From the NCBI GenBank assembly GCA_021738725.1, contig JAIPBE010000007.1, positions 42,067 through 106,066 on the forward strand: a stretch of DNA of 64,000 nt, read 5' to 3'. Positions 47,450-57,473 of this stretch are shown here, in pieces. A program made the translations under genes and the position numbers. The DNA is from Saprospiraceae bacterium (lineage in GTDB: Bacteria > Bacteroidota > Bacteroidia > Chitinophagales > Saprospiraceae). Under the pieces are notes generated by a model that saw only the letters and a program-made list of their open reading frames with translations, was not told where the DNA came from and ran no database searches. Position 1 is the first letter of the stretch. Every line of letters begins with the position of its first letter.

Positions 47450-49180
47450 ATGAATGGAGGAACACGAATTGCTTATATACTAAAACAGAAAGGTGTCCGT
47501 CACCTCTTCACCCTCAGTGGAGGCCATGTCGGCCCCATTTATGTCGAGGCGGAAAAGGCGGGAATTCAGGTCATCGATGTTCGTCATGAAGCCACCGCCG
47601 TGTTCGCAGCAGATGCTGAAGCACGACTTTCCGGGATCCCGGGTATCGCCGTTGTCACCGCAGGACCTGGGGTCACCAATACCATCACCGCGCTGAAGAA
47701 TGCGCAACTCGCCCAGTCGCCGGTCATTCTGTTTGGTGGCGCCACCGCGACATTGCTTCGTAACAGGGGTGCATTACAAGACATCGATCAGATCAGCATC
47801 CTGAAATCAGTGGTCAAAAAATGCATTCAGACCAAACGAGTAAAAGACCTGGCTCCAGCCGTGGAGGAAGCCTTCCGCATTGCGCTTTCCGGGGTTCCCG
47901 GACCGGTCTTTATCGAATGCCCGGTAGATCTGCTATATCCGGAAGGAACCGTCCGGGAATGGTACGGTGCTAAAAACGAACCGGGCAAGTCCTTGGCTTC
48001 CAGGTTGACGCACTGGTATATCAACCGGCATGTGAACCGACTGTTTGCCGGTGCAACATCTGCCGTCTCGCCAAACCCTGATTCGCCGCACCAAACGGCC
48101 ATGCGGAGTAGTGATATTCGCACTACTCTGGCAGAACTCCGGCGGGCTCATCGACCTGTGATGGTGGTCGGGAGCGGTGCCCTGAGTCAACCCGGCCTGG
48201 CAGGTGATCTCGCCAGGAGCGTGGAGCTTCTCGGCATCCCGGTCTGGTTGAGTGGTATGGCCCGTGGGCTGTTGGGCAGAGGCCATCCCCTGCATCATCT
48301 CCATGCCCGAAAAAAGGCCCTCCGGGAGGCGGATCTTATTTTATTGGCGGGGGTCGCCTGTGATTTTCGCCTGGATTATGGACGGCACCTCAATCGAAAA
48401 GCCCGGATCATCGCCCTGCATCGGGATGCCTCCGACCTCCGAAAGAACATGCCGAGGACAGCCTTGAGTGCCCGCGTGGACCCGGCCGAGTTTCTCATCC
48501 AGCTGGCGGCTGAAGATATCGTCACCCGGGATCTCTCCCCGTGGAAAAAGCAACTGTCCGCCTGGCAGGAAGATCGGGAGTTGGACATTCAAAAAATGGC
48601 GGATGAGAAAATGACCGGCATCAACCCGGTGTCGTTATTTCACGTCATGGAGGAGCTGTTGCCTGAAGAGGCCGTCCTGATCGCCGATGGTGGCGACTTT
48701 GCGGCCACAGCTTCCTATACACTTAAGCCACGGAAGCCCCTCCGTTGGCTGGACCCGGGTGTGTATGGCACCCTGGGTGTCGGAGGAGGATTTGCGTTGG
48801 GAGCATCGCTGCACGATCGTGAAGATGAGGTGTGGATCATTTACGGAGACGGGAGTGCGGCCTACAGCCTGGCCGAGATGGACATTTTTGTCAAGCATGG
48901 ATTGAAGGTCTGCGCGGTGATCGGCAACAATGCCTCCTGGGAGCAGATCGCCCGGGATCAGCGCACCATGTTGGGGGCATCCACTGCCGTGGATCTGCGT
49001 TATTCGGATTATCATCTCCTGGGAAAAGCCTTCGGAGCAGAAGGCGAACGAGTCGATGATCTGGAGGGATTTCGACAGGCCGTGATCCGGGCACGCCAAC
49101 AGATGCAAGTCGGAACACCTTATATCATCAATGCTATTATCGGAAGGTCCGATTTTCGCAAAGGCAGCATTTCAATGTAA
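47450..49180 (+). CDS. Thiamine-diphosphate enzyme, acetolactate synthase/2-hydroxyacyl-CoA lyase-like
   Basis: An enzyme of about 577 residues of the TPP-dependent decarboxylase superfamily. The frame is open from 47378; ATGs at 47426 and 47450 ([15 protein letters not shown]) are possible starts, and 47450 fits the family. Pyrimidine-binding domain: [17 protein letters not shown] holds the catalytic glutamate, followed by [20 protein letters not shown]. The C-terminal domain has the diphosphate/metal motif [17 protein letters not shown] ending in GNNASW. It resembles ILVBL/HACL-type proteins more than true IlvB. Seven bases separate it from the fused CoA-transferase gene, so a CoA-thioester substrate such as a 2-hydroxyacyl-CoA is plausible (inference). 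Confidence 0.83.
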   Translation: MNGGTRIAYILKQKGVRHLFTLSGGHVGPIYVEAEKAGIQVIDVRHEATAVFAADAEARLSGIPGIAVVTAGPGVTNTITALKNAQLAQSPVILFGGATATLLRNRGALQDIDQISILKSVVKKCIQTKRVKDLAPAVEEAFRIALSGVPGPVFIECPVDLLYPEGTVREWYGAKNEPGKSLASRLTHWYINRHVNRLFAGATSAVSPNPDSPHQTAMRSSDIRTTLAELRRAHRPVMVVGSGALSQPGLAGDLARSVELLGIPVWLSGMARGLLGRGHPLHHLHARKKALREADLILLAGVACDFRLDYGRHLNRKARIIALHRDASDLRKNMPRTALSARVDPAEFLIQLAAEDIVTRDLSPWKKQLSAWQEDRELDIQKMADEKMTGINPVSLFHVMEELLPEEAVLIADGGDFAATASYTLKPRKPLRWLDPGVYGTLGVGGGFALGASLHDREDEVWIIYGDGSAAYSLAEMDIFVKHGLKVCAVIGNNASWEQIARDQRTMLGASTAVDLRYSDYHLLGKAFGAEGERVDDLEGFRQAVIRARQQMQVGTPYIINAIIGRSDFRKGSISM

Positions 49181-49187
49181 CTGGTCC

Positions 49188-50843
49188 ATGACGTCGTCAC
49201 ACAAAAACATGGGCATTCGCGAAAAGATGGGTTTGATCGCCCATATCCTGCGCTGGCGATTCACCTGGGGAAAAAAGGACCTTGATTTTCTACCGGATGG
49301 TTCTGATGGGAAGATATTTATCACAGCCCGCCAGGCTGCGGATCTGATCGGGAATGGAAAGACTGTCTTTTCCTGTGGCTTCGCCGGGACGGCCCGTTGC
49401 TCCGTGTTCTTCTGGGCTGTTCGCGACCGATTTCTACGGGAAGGTTCGCCCAAAGGGCTGACCTGGATCAATGTGGCGGCCCAGGGAGGGAGGGGCAAGG
49501 TGCCGGGTACCGTGGAGGAGCTTGCCTTGCCTGGCCTGATGGCCACCTACATCGCTGGTCATGTGGAGACCACCCGGGCGCAACTGGCCCTTGCAGATCA
49601 GGGACTCCTGGACTTGCATACCCTGCCGCAGGGGGTGATGACCTATTTACTGGAAGCACAGATCAACGGAGAAACGGAGGTCCGATCCCGGGTAGGGGTG
49701 GGTACCATGATCGATCCTCGAGTCGGGTTGGGCAGCGCTGTCCTGCCAGATAGCCGGCAGCAGTTTGTCCGACCGGAAGGGGAAGAACTGGTTTATACCA
49801 TGCCCCGGATGGATGTGGCATTGATCAATGCTCCCTATGCTGATGCGGTAGGAAATATCTATTTCCATGACGCAGCTTCGATCAATGAAAACCTGGAAGC
49901 AGCTGCTGCAGCTCGGGCAAATGGTGGATTGGTGCTGGTCACCGTCAGCAAGATCATACCCAAAGATGCTGGCCGGATCTCCATGCCGGCTGCTGAGATC
50001 GATCACGTCGTGGTTCACCCGTTCAATGAACAGTCGGCTGGCGTTCGACAACTCCGGTCCTGGCTATCACTGACCCCCGAAGGCAGGGTGGACCGTAGGC
50101 GGGAAATGAAACGAATCCGATTTATCAACACCTTACTGAAGATCACTCCTGTGCGTAATCAAGTTGATGATGCCCTGTGTCAGATGGCGGTGGATCTCAT
50201 TTTGCGGGAAGTCCCGGCCGGTAAGATGGCCAATATCGGCGTGGGTTATCCGGAGCACGTGGTCTGGCAGATGCATGAGCGGGGTGTGATCGACCATCTG
50301 CTGTTCACCACGGAAGCGGGTTCCTATGGAGGCATTCCCTTGCCGGGTATCTTTTTCGGCTCCGCAATGATGCCGGAAAAGCTGATCTCTTCTGCAGCCA
50401 TGTTCCATCATTATGAGGAACGATTGGGATTGGCCATTCTCGGGTATTTGCAGGTCGATGAGAAAGGAAATGTCAATGCGAGTCTGAAGGGTCATCTCAT
50501 CCGGGATACGGTAGGTCCGGGTGGGTTCATGGATATTGTCCACGGCGCCAGGACGGTCATCTTCGTGGGCAGCTGGCAGGCACATGCCCGATATGCGATC
50601 CAGGACGGCAAACTGGTTATGGTCAAGGCAGGAAAGCCTAAGTTTGTGCGCAAAGTCGATCAGATCACCTTTTCAGCTGAGGAGGCATTGCGCATGGGGA
50701 AGAAGGTCTTTTACGTGACGCATGTCGGTATCTTTCGACTGACCCGTTCGGGTCTGGTTTTGGAAAAAGTGGCACCTGGTGTGGATATCCAGCGAGATAT
50801 TCACGAGGGATGCACTGCCAGAATCCATGTCCATACCCAATAA
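49188..50843 (+). CDS. Fused family I CoA-transferase (alpha + beta)
   Basis: About 551 residues from the ATG at 49188 (MTSSHKNMGIREKMG); the open frame begins at 49131 inside the previous gene. The alpha half (about 35-290) has VGTMIDPRVGLGS and YADAVGNIYFHDA; the beta half (about 320-545) carries the catalytic glutamate in LLFTTEAGSYGGIPLPG and the KGNVNASLKGH segment. Family I enzymes move CoA between carboxylic acids through a glutamyl-CoA intermediate. The donor and acceptor cannot be named. Coupling to the TPP enzyme suggests activation of the acid whose CoA ester the lyase cleaves. Confidence 0.86.
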   Translation: MTSSHKNMGIREKMGLIAHILRWRFTWGKKDLDFLPDGSDGKIFITARQAADLIGNGKTVFSCGFAGTARCSVFFWAVRDRFLREGSPKGLTWINVAAQGGRGKVPGTVEELALPGLMATYIAGHVETTRAQLALADQGLLDLHTLPQGVMTYLLEAQINGETEVRSRVGVGTMIDPRVGLGSAVLPDSRQQFVRPEGEELVYTMPRMDVALINAPYADAVGNIYFHDAASINENLEAAAAARANGGLVLVTVSKIIPKDAGRISMPAAEIDHVVVHPFNEQSAGVRQLRSWLSLTPEGRVDRRREMKRIRFINTLLKITPVRNQVDDALCQMAVDLILREVPAGKMANIGVGYPEHVVWQMHERGVIDHLLFTTEAGSYGGIPLPGIFFGSAMMPEKLISSAAMFHHYEERLGLAILGYLQVDEKGNVNASLKGHLIRDTVGPGGFMDIVHGARTVIFVGSWQAHARYAIQDGKLVMVKAGKPKFVRKVDQITFSAEEALRMGKKVFYVTHVGIFRLTRSGLVLEKVAPGVDIQRDIHEGCTARIHVHTQ

Positions 50844-50872
50844 AGGATGGAAGCTTTCAGCGAGGAAAAGGA

Positions 50873-53092
50873 CTATCGGATGATCTGCACTTCCCCGCTG
50901 TGGATCTGGGTTTCGCCCCAATAATCCACGAAGGAGAGGGACCAGACGTAGGCGCCCGGGTCCAGCGGCTTGCCATTCCGGGAACCATCCCATTCGACTT
51001 CGTCGTCGTCCGTTTCGAAAACCAGGTTGCCCCAGCGGTCATAGACCTGGAGGACCATGTTCTCCAATCCTCTGGAGGTCAGCAAGCGAAAGCCATCATT
51101 GAAGCCATCAAAATTGGGGCTGAAAGCGGTAGGGGCATAAATGCGGTAGACTGGCTCGATCTCCACATAGCGGACAATACTGTCGTAGCAACCGGCGAGA
51201 TTGGTGACCTCCAGGATAATGGGATAGATGCCGATATCCGGAAAGGAAAAACTGATGGAAGGCGTATTGGCAGTGTACACATCAGGAATGGTCCAGGTGT
51301 AAAATTCCCCATGTTCTGATTCATTCTGGAAGAACATAAGGGGATTGTCTTCATTGACGCGACCGGTGGGGGTAAAGCTGAAGTCGGCTTTGACAGGGAA
51401 GCGTGCCAGGATCAGATCTTTCAAGTCAATTGATGCCTGACAGTTCAATGGGGAGGTGATGGTCAGTCCCACATCAAAAGATCCGGCAGTAGTATAGGTG
51501 TGACTCGGGATGGAACCAGTGCCTGTACCGCCATCTCCAAATGTCCATTCCAAAAGATAATCGGGTAGCAGTGGGGCGGATGTGTTGGCGAATTGAACTG
51601 GAAGTGGTAGACAGCCTTTGCCCGAATCATGAACGAAGGAGATCAGGTCGGGGAGGGGAAACCAATCCATCAATTGGGTGATGGTTCGCTCGCAACCAAA
51701 GGTGTCTTTGGCTGTAAACGAGGGAGCATAAACGCCGAGAGATGAAAAGGCATGTTGGGTGGTCGCGCCTACACCCGTCTTGCCATCGGAGTATTTCCAG
51801 AGAACGCTGGTCAGGGCAGATGGATCCCGATTGACGGTTGCGGCAAAGGTGAATGGATCCCAGAGGCAGGAATCCCCGGTGATGCTCATGCTGCCTTCCA
51901 GTTCCGGGGTGACCAGTATTTCTACGGTTGTCGTATCGGTGCAGGACAATCCCGGGTTGGCCACCAGTTTACCAGTGTACAGGCCGGGTTGTGGAAAGGT
52001 CATCTGGAGGGTGTCCGCAGTCTGAATGACCGCTGGGATGAGGGAACCTGTATCCACCAGCCAGGAGATATCTGCAATCTTATTGAGAGGAGTACTTTTA
52101 TTGATCAGGGTGAGGATGGATTTGCCGCAAACCAGGGCTTTCCCACCGTAGAGAATATCAATGGGGATCTCGATTTCAGCGTTTATGGCCTGGACACAGG
52201 CCACGATATTGAACTGAAAATCGCGCTGTGTGACGGACAGCAACTGGCCATTGCGGTACTCGGCGACACAGACACCTACAACATATTGCCCCTGGGTGGT
52301 TGGAAAGCCGAAGATCTGCCCCGTCAACGGGTCAATGGTCACCTGAGGGTTTCCACCGACCTGGTTGTTCTGGCTGTAGGGAAACTGGAAGGTGACGCCG
52401 TCATAGGGTGGCTTGGATTCCGGATTGGGTGCCACATCGTTTTTGGATCCGCCGTAGAGCGGCGTGCAAAACGAATAGACCAGTGAATCGCCATCCTGAT
52501 CGATAGCGCTGTGGTCAAATCGGAGTGTGTCATTCACACAAATGGCAATGGGCGGAAAATCCTGAAAGGTCGGGCTGCTGTTACATTCTTGCTGAGCCAG
52601 CGGCGTGATCTCCACCGCATATGTGGCCCCGACATCTCCGGGTTGGACGATGTTGGAGATCGTTCCATTCCGGCAGCAGCGTTGGTAGGCGATAAAATAG
52701 CTTTTGTTGCTGGGGATCAGGTTGACCGTGAAGGTATAGAGGCCTTCTTCCACACAGACATTCGGAGGGGCCGTCAGACAGGGATTGGTGACCACCGGGT
52801 TGATCTTGGTGATTATGGGAGAACCGATATTGGGTGTCCCCATTTGTTGGGCGGAGGGGCCTGAACCAAGAAAGATCGTGACGCGGGCTGACTGTGAACC
52901 GGGGCTGCCATCAAAACCTGCCTGACCGGAGTAACAATCACGATACACCCGCATTGTGATCTCATATTGGTTGTTGCCCAGACACGTATAGGTCATTTCT
53001 CCGCCGACAATATGAGTAGCCTGCAGGGATGCGGGCATGGAGATCATCCAGCTGAAAGCAAGGATTAAAAAAAGATACGGATTTCTCATCAT
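50873..53092 (-). CDS. T9SS type B surface protein with PKD domains
   Basis: A 739-residue exported protein. The signal peptide is MMRNPYLFLILAFSWMISMPASLQA, followed by THIVGGEMTYTCLGNNQYEI, a start block common to gliding-associated proteins in Bacteroidota. Residues about 390-620 form PKD-like domains (WKYSDGKTGVGATTQHAF, WTFGDGGTGTGSIPSHTY). The C-terminal domain (FSPNFDGFNDGF, DRWGNLVFE, PGAYVWSLSF) is T9SS type B. It is convergent with the CoA-transferase gene, leaving 29 bases between stops and no clear terminator. Confidence 0.9.
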   Translation of the reverse strand: MMRNPYLFLILAFSWMISMPASLQATHIVGGEMTYTCLGNNQYEITMRVYRDCYSGQAGFDGSPGSQSARVTIFLGSGPSAQQMGTPNIGSPIITKINPVVTNPCLTAPPNVCVEEGLYTFTVNLIPSNKSYFIAYQRCCRNGTISNIVQPGDVGATYAVEITPLAQQECNSSPTFQDFPPIAICVNDTLRFDHSAIDQDGDSLVYSFCTPLYGGSKNDVAPNPESKPPYDGVTFQFPYSQNNQVGGNPQVTIDPLTGQIFGFPTTQGQYVVGVCVAEYRNGQLLSVTQRDFQFNIVACVQAINAEIEIPIDILYGGKALVCGKSILTLINKSTPLNKIADISWLVDTGSLIPAVIQTADTLQMTFPQPGLYTGKLVANPGLSCTDTTTVEILVTPELEGSMSITGDSCLWDPFTFAATVNRDPSALTSVLWKYSDGKTGVGATTQHAFSSLGVYAPSFTAKDTFGCERTITQLMDWFPLPDLISFVHDSGKGCLPLPVQFANTSAPLLPDYLLEWTFGDGGTGTGSIPSHTYTTAGSFDVGLTITSPLNCQASIDLKDLILARFPVKADFSFTPTGRVNEDNPLMFFQNESEHGEFYTWTIPDVYTANTPSISFSFPDIGIYPIILEVTNLAGCYDSIVRYVEIEPVYRIYAPTAFSPNFDGFNDGFRLLTSRGLENMVLQVYDRWGNLVFETDDDEVEWDGSRNGKPLDPGAYVWSLSFVDYWGETQIHSGEVQIIR

Positions 53093-53302
53093 TATCGAAC
53101 ATTCGGATCAACAGGTAAACCCATCATGAGCAGAAAAACAGAATTGGTCTTCAGGGAGGGGTTGCAATCGGTTTCGAAGATAACGGTTTCCGGCGTGGCT
53201 TGTCGGAATATGGATGCCCTTCATCAGATTTTGACCTGAGGCTGTCAGATCAAACGTATAATTGGTTGCTAGCGGGATGAGGATCTGGTGTCAAGTCCTA
53301 TT

Positions 53303-53761
53303 TTACCACACCCAAGGAATCAGGAATTGGGTACTGCTTTGATAGAGGGTCCATTCTGTCCCGAACTTTTCCTGGAGGTCCTTCTCTTCCCGCATGGCCC
53401 GTAGTGTGAGCACAGGCCAGAGGATGAATACGACGGACAGAAGAGAAAGCCAGTTATTGGTGGCGAGTGCTATGCCGGTAACGCCGATGATCATGCCAAA
53501 CGTGAAGGGATGACGGATATATCGATAGGGTCCCCGGGCGACCAGCTGGTCGCCTGGAAAGATCTGAAACATAGCCCATCCGAGAGTGACTAAGGCCCAG
53601 AAAAGCAGGAGCATGGCCGGAAAGAGAATGGCAAGTGAAATGTCAGACCATTGTTCTGTTCCAGCATGAATAGGCCAGATGAGAATCAGGTTGGAGGCCA
53701 AAAGCAGGATCATGCCAACGGTCGTCAAAGCGACCAACAAACGGTGACCGGGAAGTGTCAT
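53303..53761 (-). CDS. Isoprenylcysteine carboxyl methyltransferase-like membrane protein
   Basis: A 152-residue protein with four helices. The C-terminal block GPYRYIRHPFTFGMIIGVTG and REEKDLQEKFGTEWTLYQSS is the ICMT/PEMT-like signature that binds S-adenosylmethionine in known members. Bacterial proteins of this size are probably lipid or small-molecule methyltransferases. Stands alone; 210 bases on the left hold nothing recognised. Confidence 0.82.
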   Translation of the reverse strand: MTLPGHRLLVALTTVGMILLLASNLILIWPIHAGTEQWSDISLAILFPAMLLLFWALVTLGWAMFQIFPGDQLVARGPYRYIRHPFTFGMIIGVTGIALATNNWLSLLSVVFILWPVLTLRAMREEKDLQEKFGTEWTLYQSSTQFLIPWVW

Positions 53762-53906
53762 GGTAATGAATTTTTTCCAATGTAAGACCTTTCCTGATGT
53801 TGCCGAAGGATATGGATAATCGACCCGGATGTCTTTGGTGTATGTCTAACTTTTCCAAAGGGGTGAGATCTGCAGGTGGCAGACTTGAATGGAAGCTTAG
53901 CCGGGA

Positions 53907-53938
53907 TAAAAAAAGGGATGAGCGAGAAGCTCATCCCT
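53907..53938 (-). terminator. Terminator of the 139-residue membrane gene
   Basis: A 9-base stem (GGGATGAGC with GCTCATCCC, 5-base loop) is followed on the minus strand by a run of seven T. It lies 36 bases beyond the stop at 53974. Confidence 0.78.
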
Positions 53939-53973
53939 GTTCTCAGGTTGTTTCGTTTTGTGAAGGACGTCGA

Positions 53974-54393
53974 TCAGTTGCCTCGACCCAGCATCCATGC
54001 AGCTACAGCACCGATGATGGCAGAAACAACTGTTGACGCAATAATATCAATGAAAACTCCATTCAGAGTCATCACATTGGTTGTTCCATACATGGTCAGG
54101 TCCCATGATGCGGACATAATCAGTCCGATCATGGCCCCGGCCTTAGCACCTGTCGCCGCAGTGGTAATATTGGCCCAGCGTCCGAAAATGTAAGCATAGA
54201 GGAATCCAAAGAGGAGGTTGCCGACGATCAGCGCCCACCAGATCATGTCATCTTCGCCGCGGCTGACACCCGTCGCCGATCCGGACATAGATTCAGACAT
54301 GCCCATCAGGATCATCCCCCAGACGATCCAGCCCAGGAAGAAGGCTACAATTCCGGCGACTAATCCGGACATCAAAATTTTGTTGGTACTCAT
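53974..54393 (-). CDS. Four-helix membrane protein of unknown function
   Basis: A 139-residue hydrophobic protein (helices GLVAGIVAFFLGWIVWGMIL, WALIVGNLLFGFLYAYIFG, AGAMIGLIMSASWDL and IIASTVVSAIIGAVAAWM). Small residues are abundant, which suggests tight helix packing. No family name is certain. A near-consensus promoter box (TATATTCG, minus strand) lies about 35 bases upstream, and a terminator follows. Confidence 0.72.
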   Translation of the reverse strand: MSTNKILMSGLVAGIVAFFLGWIVWGMILMGMSESMSGSATGVSRGEDDMIWWALIVGNLLFGFLYAYIFGRWANITTAATGAKAGAMIGLIMSASWDLTMYGTTNVMTLNGVFIDIIASTVVSAIIGAVAAWMLGRGN

Positions 54394-54543
54394 AACATGT
54401 GATTGGTTTGGTGAATAAAGTTGGTCGAATATAAGGAATGGCCATTAATAAAATGGCCATTCCGTGGAAAAAATGATGTGGGGTAGTGTGGGTACAGGGA
54501 ACGCAGGAGAAGATTCTGCCCCGTTTTGAATAACCGGCAGCGA

Positions 54544-55341
54544 TTACATCAGGCGATCTGGATGGCGAATGCCCCGTTTCAAGTAGCGGAACAGTTTTCC
54601 ACCCTGCTGGGCATCTACAACGCGATGGTCCATAGTAGCCGAAAGGTTGAGGATACGACGTGGTACGATCTGACCATCTATGACCACCGGCTTGGTGTTG
54701 ATGCTGCCCATGTTCAATACCAGGGCTACATTGGAAACAGGTAGCAATGCCGGATAACCTATATCCAGACCGATACTGCCAATATTTGAAAAGATCATAG
54801 AGCCAAATGCATCCGGCCCCATATGTGTAAAAGGGATCCGGAATCCCCACTCCACAACCAGTTTGCGCCAGATCCAGATCAACATACCCCGGAAAGGCCA
54901 GCTTATCCGGGCCAGCGAGTTCTTCAGTCGGGCGGCACCTTCGACATCCTGTTCGCGGTGTTTTTGCAGATTTTCCTTCATCCAGGCAGCCATCTGCGGC
55001 AAGGTCATCTGGTCGGCGTCCTTCAGCCGGAGGGAGCCCATCTGTTGTCCTCGATCCATCAACACGCTGACCATGATATCCACGCTGGACCGATGGACGA
55101 TATGACCTCTCTTTACATAGCAGTTGATGGCGGGGACTTCGTGTTTCAACGCACGGGCCGTCAAGAGGATAAGGGGATACATCAAAGTAATCTTCAGTCC
55201 ATCCTCCCGGCGTTTGAGCACCCAGTCCTCCAGATCGGTGACATCCAGTTCGACACTGCCGGAAATGCGGGCGTCCAGGGGTTTGGAATATATGGCTGTG
55301 GAAACCAGCCGCCAGGAATTGTTTGGAGTGAATGCAGACAT
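54544..55341 (-). CDS. Stand-alone E2-type acyltransferase catalytic domain
   Basis: A 265-residue protein corresponding only to the catalytic domain of 2-oxo acid dehydrogenase E2 (dihydrolipoamide acyltransferase; chloramphenicol acetyltransferase fold). The active-site HxxxD motif is in SATMDHRVVDAQQGGKL, with A instead of the usual G after the aspartate. FGSMIFSNIGSIGLD matches the conserved SNxGxxG region. Lipoyl and E1/E3-binding domains are absent, and no E1 or E3 gene is adjacent. It may acylate another target or be a structural homologue; a genuine dehydrogenase role is doubtful. Confidence 0.85.
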   Translation of the reverse strand: MSAFTPNNSWRLVSTAIYSKPLDARISGSVELDVTDLEDWVLKRREDGLKITLMYPLILLTARALKHEVPAINCYVKRGHIVHRSSVDIMVSVLMDRGQQMGSLRLKDADQMTLPQMAAWMKENLQKHREQDVEGAARLKNSLARISWPFRGMLIWIWRKLVVEWGFRIPFTHMGPDAFGSMIFSNIGSIGLDIGYPALLPVSNVALVLNMGSINTKPVVIDGQIVPRRILNLSATMDHRVVDAQQGGKLFRYLKRGIRHPDRLM

Positions 55342-55451
55342 GAAGAAAGATAGGGGATTCTTGCAAGGTAATTAGTGCAGTTGAGATCCATTTTCGGATT
55401 TGCCGTTATTTCCACTTCAGATTATCATGGATCTCTCCTTTTAAGCATCTT

Positions 55452-56708
55452 TCACCACTCCTGAAGACCTGCTGAAAAAAACAGATGCAAGCGCTGCCGT
55501 TCATCTGACCAGATCAGGACATACTGGCCCGGTATGAGCTCACCCAAGTTCAAGTGCAGATTGTATTCTTTTTCGGTGGATGTCATTATTTGGGAGGATA
55601 TGGTTCTTCCCCAAATATCGACAATGTCCAGCCTGCCGTGGGTTGCTGGTCCTTCAGTTATTATGGTGAGCAGACTGGAAGTGGACGCCGGGTTCGGAGA
55701 GAGTAAGAGAATGCTTTCTGATCCAGGAGTGTTGTGGACACTGGTCGGTTGGCCGTCCCACCCGGCGATACGCGCCATCAACACCCACATGGCTTTGATG
55801 ATCCTGATTCCGCCTGCGGATACACTGCCCAAATGACCACCATCCGTTTCAGTTGTATAATCCTGGCAAATGGCCGGGTAGTTCACACCATCATCGGGAT
55901 GGTTTTCCATCTGTCCGGTTTGACTGATATAGTCAACCCCGTCCCGATTGTCAAAACAGGGGTCACCCTTGTCCGCATGGCTGATGATATCTGCGAAGTC
56001 AAAGAGAATGCGATCATTGTCCTGACACCAGGTTCGAAGCTGGTCATTGAACAAGGTAGATACACTGGTACCGATACCTCTAGCCAGGGAAGTCGTCCAG
56101 TATACAAATTTATGATCCGGATAGGCGGACAGGAAGGATTCGAGATCGTGGATATCCCAGACATCCGGATTATCACTGAAAAATCCATTCTGTGGATCGG
56201 TGATCGGATCGCCTTCCATCACGTTCAGATAGGAGAATTGGTATGACCACACATCTACACTATCTGCATAAGTTGGCCCCAGATCCTGGATGAAGTTTTG
56301 TGTGAGCTCACTCCACGAACCGGATCTGAGTGCGAATGTCCAGTTGCTTCGATTGTAGAGTAGAGGATCTGGAGTGAACTGGATGCGTTCGGGCACCAGC
56401 CCTGCATTCCAGTCGGTCTGGTTGAATGTTTTCCAATGCCAATCTAAATCGGTATAGTCCCGTCGTGCTGAAGCCGGTGCTTGTGCCCAGGATGGATAGG
56501 TCAGAAAATTGAGTGCATCGTTGACATTTTGTCCTACGGATCGGTCGGAAAAGAGAAATCGGGTATTTCTGGCCGCATCCAGATATTCCTTGGGGATGGA
56601 TTCGAACAGGTCTACGTCATGATGATCAATGACGAATCCGTTCTGAGCCGGCATGCAGGGCATCAAACAAAGAAATGAAAGGAGGAAAAGCAGCCAATAC
56701 ATCTGCAT
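55452..56708 (-). CDS. Exported protein with T9SS type A domain, unknown function
   Basis: The frame is open from 56909, but the ATG at 56708 gives a signal peptide (MQMYWLLFLLSFLCLMPCMP, cut near AQNGF) and 418 residues, and leaves the cupin gene free of overlap. The body (residues about 25-330) contains NTRFLFSDRSVGQNVNDALN and ends with GGHLGSVSAGGIRIIKAMWV. The early DRSVGQN and late GGHLG blocks loosely recall a hydrolase of the SGNH kind, but no catalytic set can be fixed. The tail (LSPNPASTSSLLT to SAGLQEW) is T9SS type A. It follows the cupin gene by 47 bases on the same strand. Confidence 0.75.
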   Translation of the reverse strand: MQMYWLLFLLSFLCLMPCMPAQNGFVIDHHDVDLFESIPKEYLDAARNTRFLFSDRSVGQNVNDALNFLTYPSWAQAPASARRDYTDLDWHWKTFNQTDWNAGLVPERIQFTPDPLLYNRSNWTFALRSGSWSELTQNFIQDLGPTYADSVDVWSYQFSYLNVMEGDPITDPQNGFFSDNPDVWDIHDLESFLSAYPDHKFVYWTTSLARGIGTSVSTLFNDQLRTWCQDNDRILFDFADIISHADKGDPCFDNRDGVDYISQTGQMENHPDDGVNYPAICQDYTTETDGGHLGSVSAGGIRIIKAMWVLMARIAGWDGQPTSVHNTPGSESILLLSPNPASTSSLLTIITEGPATHGRLDIVDIWGRTISSQIMTSTEKEYNLHLNLGELIPGQYVLIWSDERQRLHLFFSAGLQEW

Positions 56709-56755
56709 GTGGTTACTTCTCCAAAATACTTCTTTTTTTCCAGAAGGTACGGCGA

Positions 56756-57421
56756 TCAAAGATGCAGGAGAAGGACTTCTACAGGTTGTGTACCCGTATT
56801 GGCTAGCACAAATCGTTCTTCCCCAATAGGCCAGGTCATCCAGTTTCCATGATCCAGTGAAACTATTCCTTCGGCTCCCTGAATAAGCATTTGGCCCTTT
56901 CCTCTGCAAATAAGTAGACCAGGACCTGGCAGGAGATCTTCATGAGCGGATCCAGCCTCCAAAGTAAGACGATGTAGGGCGAAATATGGATTGATGTCCA
57001 GGGCTTCCCACCCTTCGAGATCGGTGTTTTCCAGCGATCGATCTGAACGAGGCTGCAAGTGTTCGACCGCCATCAGGCGAAACGGGTGATCCCCGATATT
57101 GGCAATCCGATGGACGAACGGCTGTTCCGGGTATTCGATGTCACCACCCCAGAAATCATCCGGGAGATAGACACTGCGGGGCTGTTCTCCCGGGACGTCG
57201 AGCCAGATCCGGCTGCCTTCCAGTCCGATGTAGGTGATGGCATTATGATGGATGTGCCACTGGGATGTATCCCCGGGTTGTAACCGTACATCCAGGATAC
57301 GGACCTCACTATTTTCAAACACGAGGTGATGATAAGGTTCCAGATAGACAGGGATGGGTTCCTGGGCGGTGGCAAACCCCATCAGGAGGAACAAGCATGG
57401 GAGGAGGGACAGGCGCTGCAT
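56756..57421 (-). CDS. Exported cupin-like protein
   Basis: A protein of 221 residues from the ATG at 57421 (MQRLSLLPCLFLLMGFATA, cut before QEPIPV); an upstream ATG at 57454 is possible. The cupin fold is suggested by VRLQPGDTSQWHIHHNAITY (metal-binding histidines) and by a second half with LTLEAGSAHEDLLPGPGLL and ICRGKGQMLIQGAEG. The first barrel keeps two or three histidines and may bind a metal; the second does not. Ligand unknown. Its 5' end lies only 53 bases from the truncated T9SS module on the opposite strand. Confidence 0.75.
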   Translation of the reverse strand: MQRLSLLPCLFLLMGFATAQEPIPVYLEPYHHLVFENSEVRILDVRLQPGDTSQWHIHHNAITYIGLEGSRIWLDVPGEQPRSVYLPDDFWGGDIEYPEQPFVHRIANIGDHPFRLMAVEHLQPRSDRSLENTDLEGWEALDINPYFALHRLTLEAGSAHEDLLPGPGLLICRGKGQMLIQGAEGIVSLDHGNWMTWPIGEERFVLANTGTQPVEVLLLHL

Positions 57422-57473
57422 CTTGCAAAGGACGTGAATTCCCGGTTTATGCAAGGCACCTCTGTTAGCCTGA

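Noticed and set aside
55452..56909. Upstream start at 56909 for the T9SS gene
   Set aside because: It would overlap the cupin gene by about 150 bases on the same strand and bury the signal peptide; the ATG at 56708 leaves a normal gap and exposes it.
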